Of a stretch of DNA of 15,525 bases, positions 13,837-15,525 are shown piece after piece (the stretch's first letter is position 1; every line of letters begins with the position of its first letter). Origin of the DNA: Hyphomicrobiaceae bacterium (GTDB lineage Bacteria; Pseudomonadota; Alphaproteobacteria; Rhizobiales; Hyphomicrobiaceae); contig JAJFHI010000367.1 in assembly GCA_021775715.1 (NCBI GenBank), positions 1-15,525 on the forward strand. The letters are read 5' to 3'. The translations under genes were made by a program, and so were the position numbers. The notes beneath the pieces are model-generated. The model saw only the letters and a list, made by a program, of their open reading frames with translations. It made no database searches and was not told the origin of the DNA.

Positions 13837-15312
13837 CTAACCCTTCGACGCCAGCAAGCGGGCCTGTTCAATCCAGTGTTCGCGCTCGATCCGGCCCTGG
13901 AAGTCAAGTGCCGCACTGACCTCTTTGACATCTTCCTTCGTCCAGTTGGCGATCTGGCCGAAGCTGTTCACACCTATAGAGTTAAGCTTCTTTTCTACCA
14001 GAACACCGATGCCGCGAATGCGCTTCAAGTCGTCATCAATGTCAGCCAAGCCGTCGCGTCCACGCAGTATCTGAGACTTCACCGATTTCAAACCCGACAA
14101 TGGTGCCGACTTGCTGCGCTCCTTAAATCCCGAAACCTGTCCCGTATTTTCGCGAATGGCCTCACTCAGATTTGTCGGCCGAGTTTCTGCTGCAGCTGTC
14201 GTATCATCCACGTCATCACTTGGTGCGTTCGTCTCCGGAACATCAGGTCTCTCGTCCGTGCGTTTGGCACGTCCCAAGACACCGGTCGTCCGATTGGCGG
14301 CAGCAGTCGCGGCTGCAATGGCGGCTGCGGCAACAACAGCCTGTTCAGCCCCCGTTCTAACGCGAGCAGCCGTTGGATGTGGTGGCGACGCTGTCGCGGG
14401 CTGCAATTTCGTATGAGATGCCGTGCTACCGTTGACGCCTGAGCTCCAGATATAGCTCTTGGCACCATGCCCGCCCGTGCCACGCGTGTAGGCGGTATCT
14501 CCGCCGCCAGCCAGGATAACAGCCTGCGCAACCCAGCTTTCGCCGAAGATGCGACCAGGAATTTTCAGGTCCGCTTCCAGCTGCGCGATTTCTTCGCCGG
14601 TTAGTCTCGCGATGTCTTCATAGCGAAAGATACGGTGTTTGTTGAGCTGGGTCGCAATCGTCTGATCAATGGCGCGGAGACGTCGTAGATCTTGTGGCAC
14701 ACCAATCGGTTGCGGCATGATGACTTCTGAAACGGGTGCCACTTCGGGTTGCGGAGCGACTTCGACGACAGGTTCAGCAACCGGTTCTGGCGCAGGCGCC
14801 GGTGTGAACGCTCCAGCGGCGCGGGCAGCGGCGGCAACACTTGCGGCGGCTGCAGCCGCACTCGTCGCCATTGCCAACGCACTCGATGCCGATGCCGTGT
14901 TATCCGACGCAGCCAGTTCGTCGGAAGAGGATTCGCGGAAGAACTTTGTTGCTTCAGCCGACCAATCGCGTTCCGGTGGCTTTTCGATTGTCTCCAACTG
15001 CTCGGTCAGGGATTCTGCCGGAGTGTATGCCGCGTCAGGGGCTTTTTGCGGAGCCTCTCTGAGCGCGCGCTCAAAGCGTTGCGAATCTGTATGTGTCGTA
15101 ACAGGTGCGGTTTGCGGACCGGTCTCTATTACGGGTGCACCGGCTGCAACTGGTGCGGGCTGAAGCGGTGTGACTTGCCATTGCGCTGTCGACTCGACCG
15201 GTTGAACGGAACGCGGGACAAAGATCAGGCGCCGGATCAAACAAGCTGCCATTGCTCCGATGAAATACGCCGCCAACATCAGCGCCGCAGTTTCAAGTAT
15301 CAAATATTGCAT
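13837..15312 (-). CDS. Membrane-anchored protein with two helix-hairpin-helix-like domains
   Basis: No named gene recognised. The 491 residues divide into an N-terminal membrane segment (about 5-31, followed by the positive stretch RRLIFVPR, which suggests a cytoplasmic C-terminus), a Pro/Ala/Glu-rich linker with an alanine-rich run (about 141-168), a first HhH-like domain (207-268), a second low-complexity linker with another alanine-rich run (326-339), and a second HhH-like domain (427-488). The two domains share a pattern: a DL-R-R-I start, LN, then IA, T-E, GRI, W, QA and LA at matching spacings. The second has the classic IRGIG turn; the first has LRAID instead and is probably degenerate. 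Such domains bind DNA or proteins. The start ATG at 15312 has AGGGA 7 nt upstream. A membrane-tethered nucleic-acid-binding role is inferred, not shown. Confidence 0.75.
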   Translation of the reverse strand: MQYLILETAALMLAAYFIGAMAACLIRRLIFVPRSVQPVESTAQWQVTPLQPAPVAAGAPVIETGPQTAPVTTHTDSQRFERALREAPQKAPDAAYTPAESLTEQLETIEKPPERDWSAEATKFFRESSSDELAASDNTASASSALAMATSAAAAAASVAAAARAAGAFTPAPAPEPVAEPVVEVAPQPEVAPVSEVIMPQPIGVPQDLRRLRAIDQTIATQLNKHRIFRYEDIARLTGEEIAQLEADLKIPGRIFGESWVAQAVILAGGGDTAYTRGTGGHGAKSYIWSSGVNGSTASHTKLQPATASPPHPTAARVRTGAEQAVVAAAAIAAATAAANRTTGVLGRAKRTDERPDVPETNAPSDDVDDTTAAAETRPTNLSEAIRENTGQVSGFKERSKSAPLSGLKSVKSQILRGRDGLADIDDDLKRIRGIGVLVEKKLNSIGVNSFGQIANWTKEDVKEVSAALDFQGRIEREHWIEQARLLASKG

Positions 15313-15462
15313 ACTACCGTCCCTATTGCCCGATCGTTATGGGCATTACAATAAAACCACTTGCAGGCTCTGCGCAGCGCCCGAATATCTCGGCGTCGGG
15401 CATCATTGCTGTCCAAACCTGTCTGCCTGTTCAACTCAGCAAGGCGATTAAACTCTGCTCGA

Positions 15463-15525
15463 TTATTCGTCCTCGTTGAAGCTGCATGAATACCAGCCGA
15501 CAAAGACGCCGACACCAAATGCCGT
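15463..15525 (-). CDS. Possible C-terminal end of a minus-strand gene entering from the right edge
   Basis: From the right edge the minus strand reads 20 codons to a TAA at 15463-15465. They translate to a hydrophobic FGVGVFVGWY segment followed by an acidic NEDE tail. This resembles the end of a membrane protein, but 20 codons is too short to be firm. It would lie 150 bp upstream of the HhH protein gene on the same strand. Confidence 0.25.
   Translation of the reverse strand, partial: TAFGVGVFVGWYSCSFNEDE

Noticed and set aside
15300..15518. Minus-strand 72-residue frame upstream of the HhH gene
   Set aside because: It overlaps the HhH gene start in another frame, ends in it, and shows no family-like sequence.

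Overview
The window looks like a chromosomal core segment of an alphaproteobacterium, probably of the Hyphomicrobiales (Rhizobiales) or a close relative. The evidence is the gene order lepB-acpS-pdxJ-DUF2062-rsh-rpoZ followed by smpB-dapA-slt, a single bifunctional RelA/SpoT protein, a small NYN (LabA-like) protein next to a family-5-type uracil-DNA glycosylase, and intergenic repeats bounded by TAGAGC-type motifs of the kind common in that group. This placement rests on recognition of families and gene order, not on a search. No transposase, phage gene, CRISPR array, rRNA or tRNA was seen.

Layout. Positions 1-5527 are all on the minus strand. Read in the direction of transcription they are rpoZ (omega subunit of RNA polymerase, followed by a clear intrinsic terminator), rsh ((p)ppGpp synthetase/hydrolase), a DUF2062 membrane protein, pdxJ (vitamin B6), acpS (acyl carrier protein activation) and, after a 279-bp gap with its own candidate promoter, the start of lepB (signal peptidase I), which runs off the left edge. 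A 484-bp AT-richer divergent region (5528-6011) separates this block from a plus-strand group: an NYN/PIN-like putative RNase, a uracil-DNA glycosylase and an unrecognised membrane-anchored protein with one EF-hand-like loop. Next come dapA and smpB on the minus strand, then slt (soluble lytic transglycosylase) and an alpha/beta hydrolase on the plus strand. On the right is a minus-strand membrane-anchored protein with two helix-hairpin-helix-like domains, and possibly the last residues of another minus-strand gene at the edge.

How the genes fit together. The left half is housekeeping and growth control: stringent response (rsh), RNA polymerase omega, cofactor and lipid carrier maturation (pdxJ, acpS) and protein export (lepB). 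The middle carries DNA repair (UDG), ribosome rescue (smpB) and lysine/peptidoglycan precursor synthesis (dapA). Slt, a peptidoglycan-cleaving enzyme, is divergent from dapA.

The most unusual content is non-coding. Two inverted copies of an approximately 80-bp, strongly structured repeat sit directly after the stop codons of smpB and the alpha/beta hydrolase. Each copy contains three segments that can pair in two mutually exclusive ways. In both cases, and also at acpS, the gene's TAG stop codon is the first triplet of a TAGAG boundary motif. The two unrecognised membrane-anchored proteins (7509-8210 and 13837-15312) are the best candidates for undescribed protein functions.
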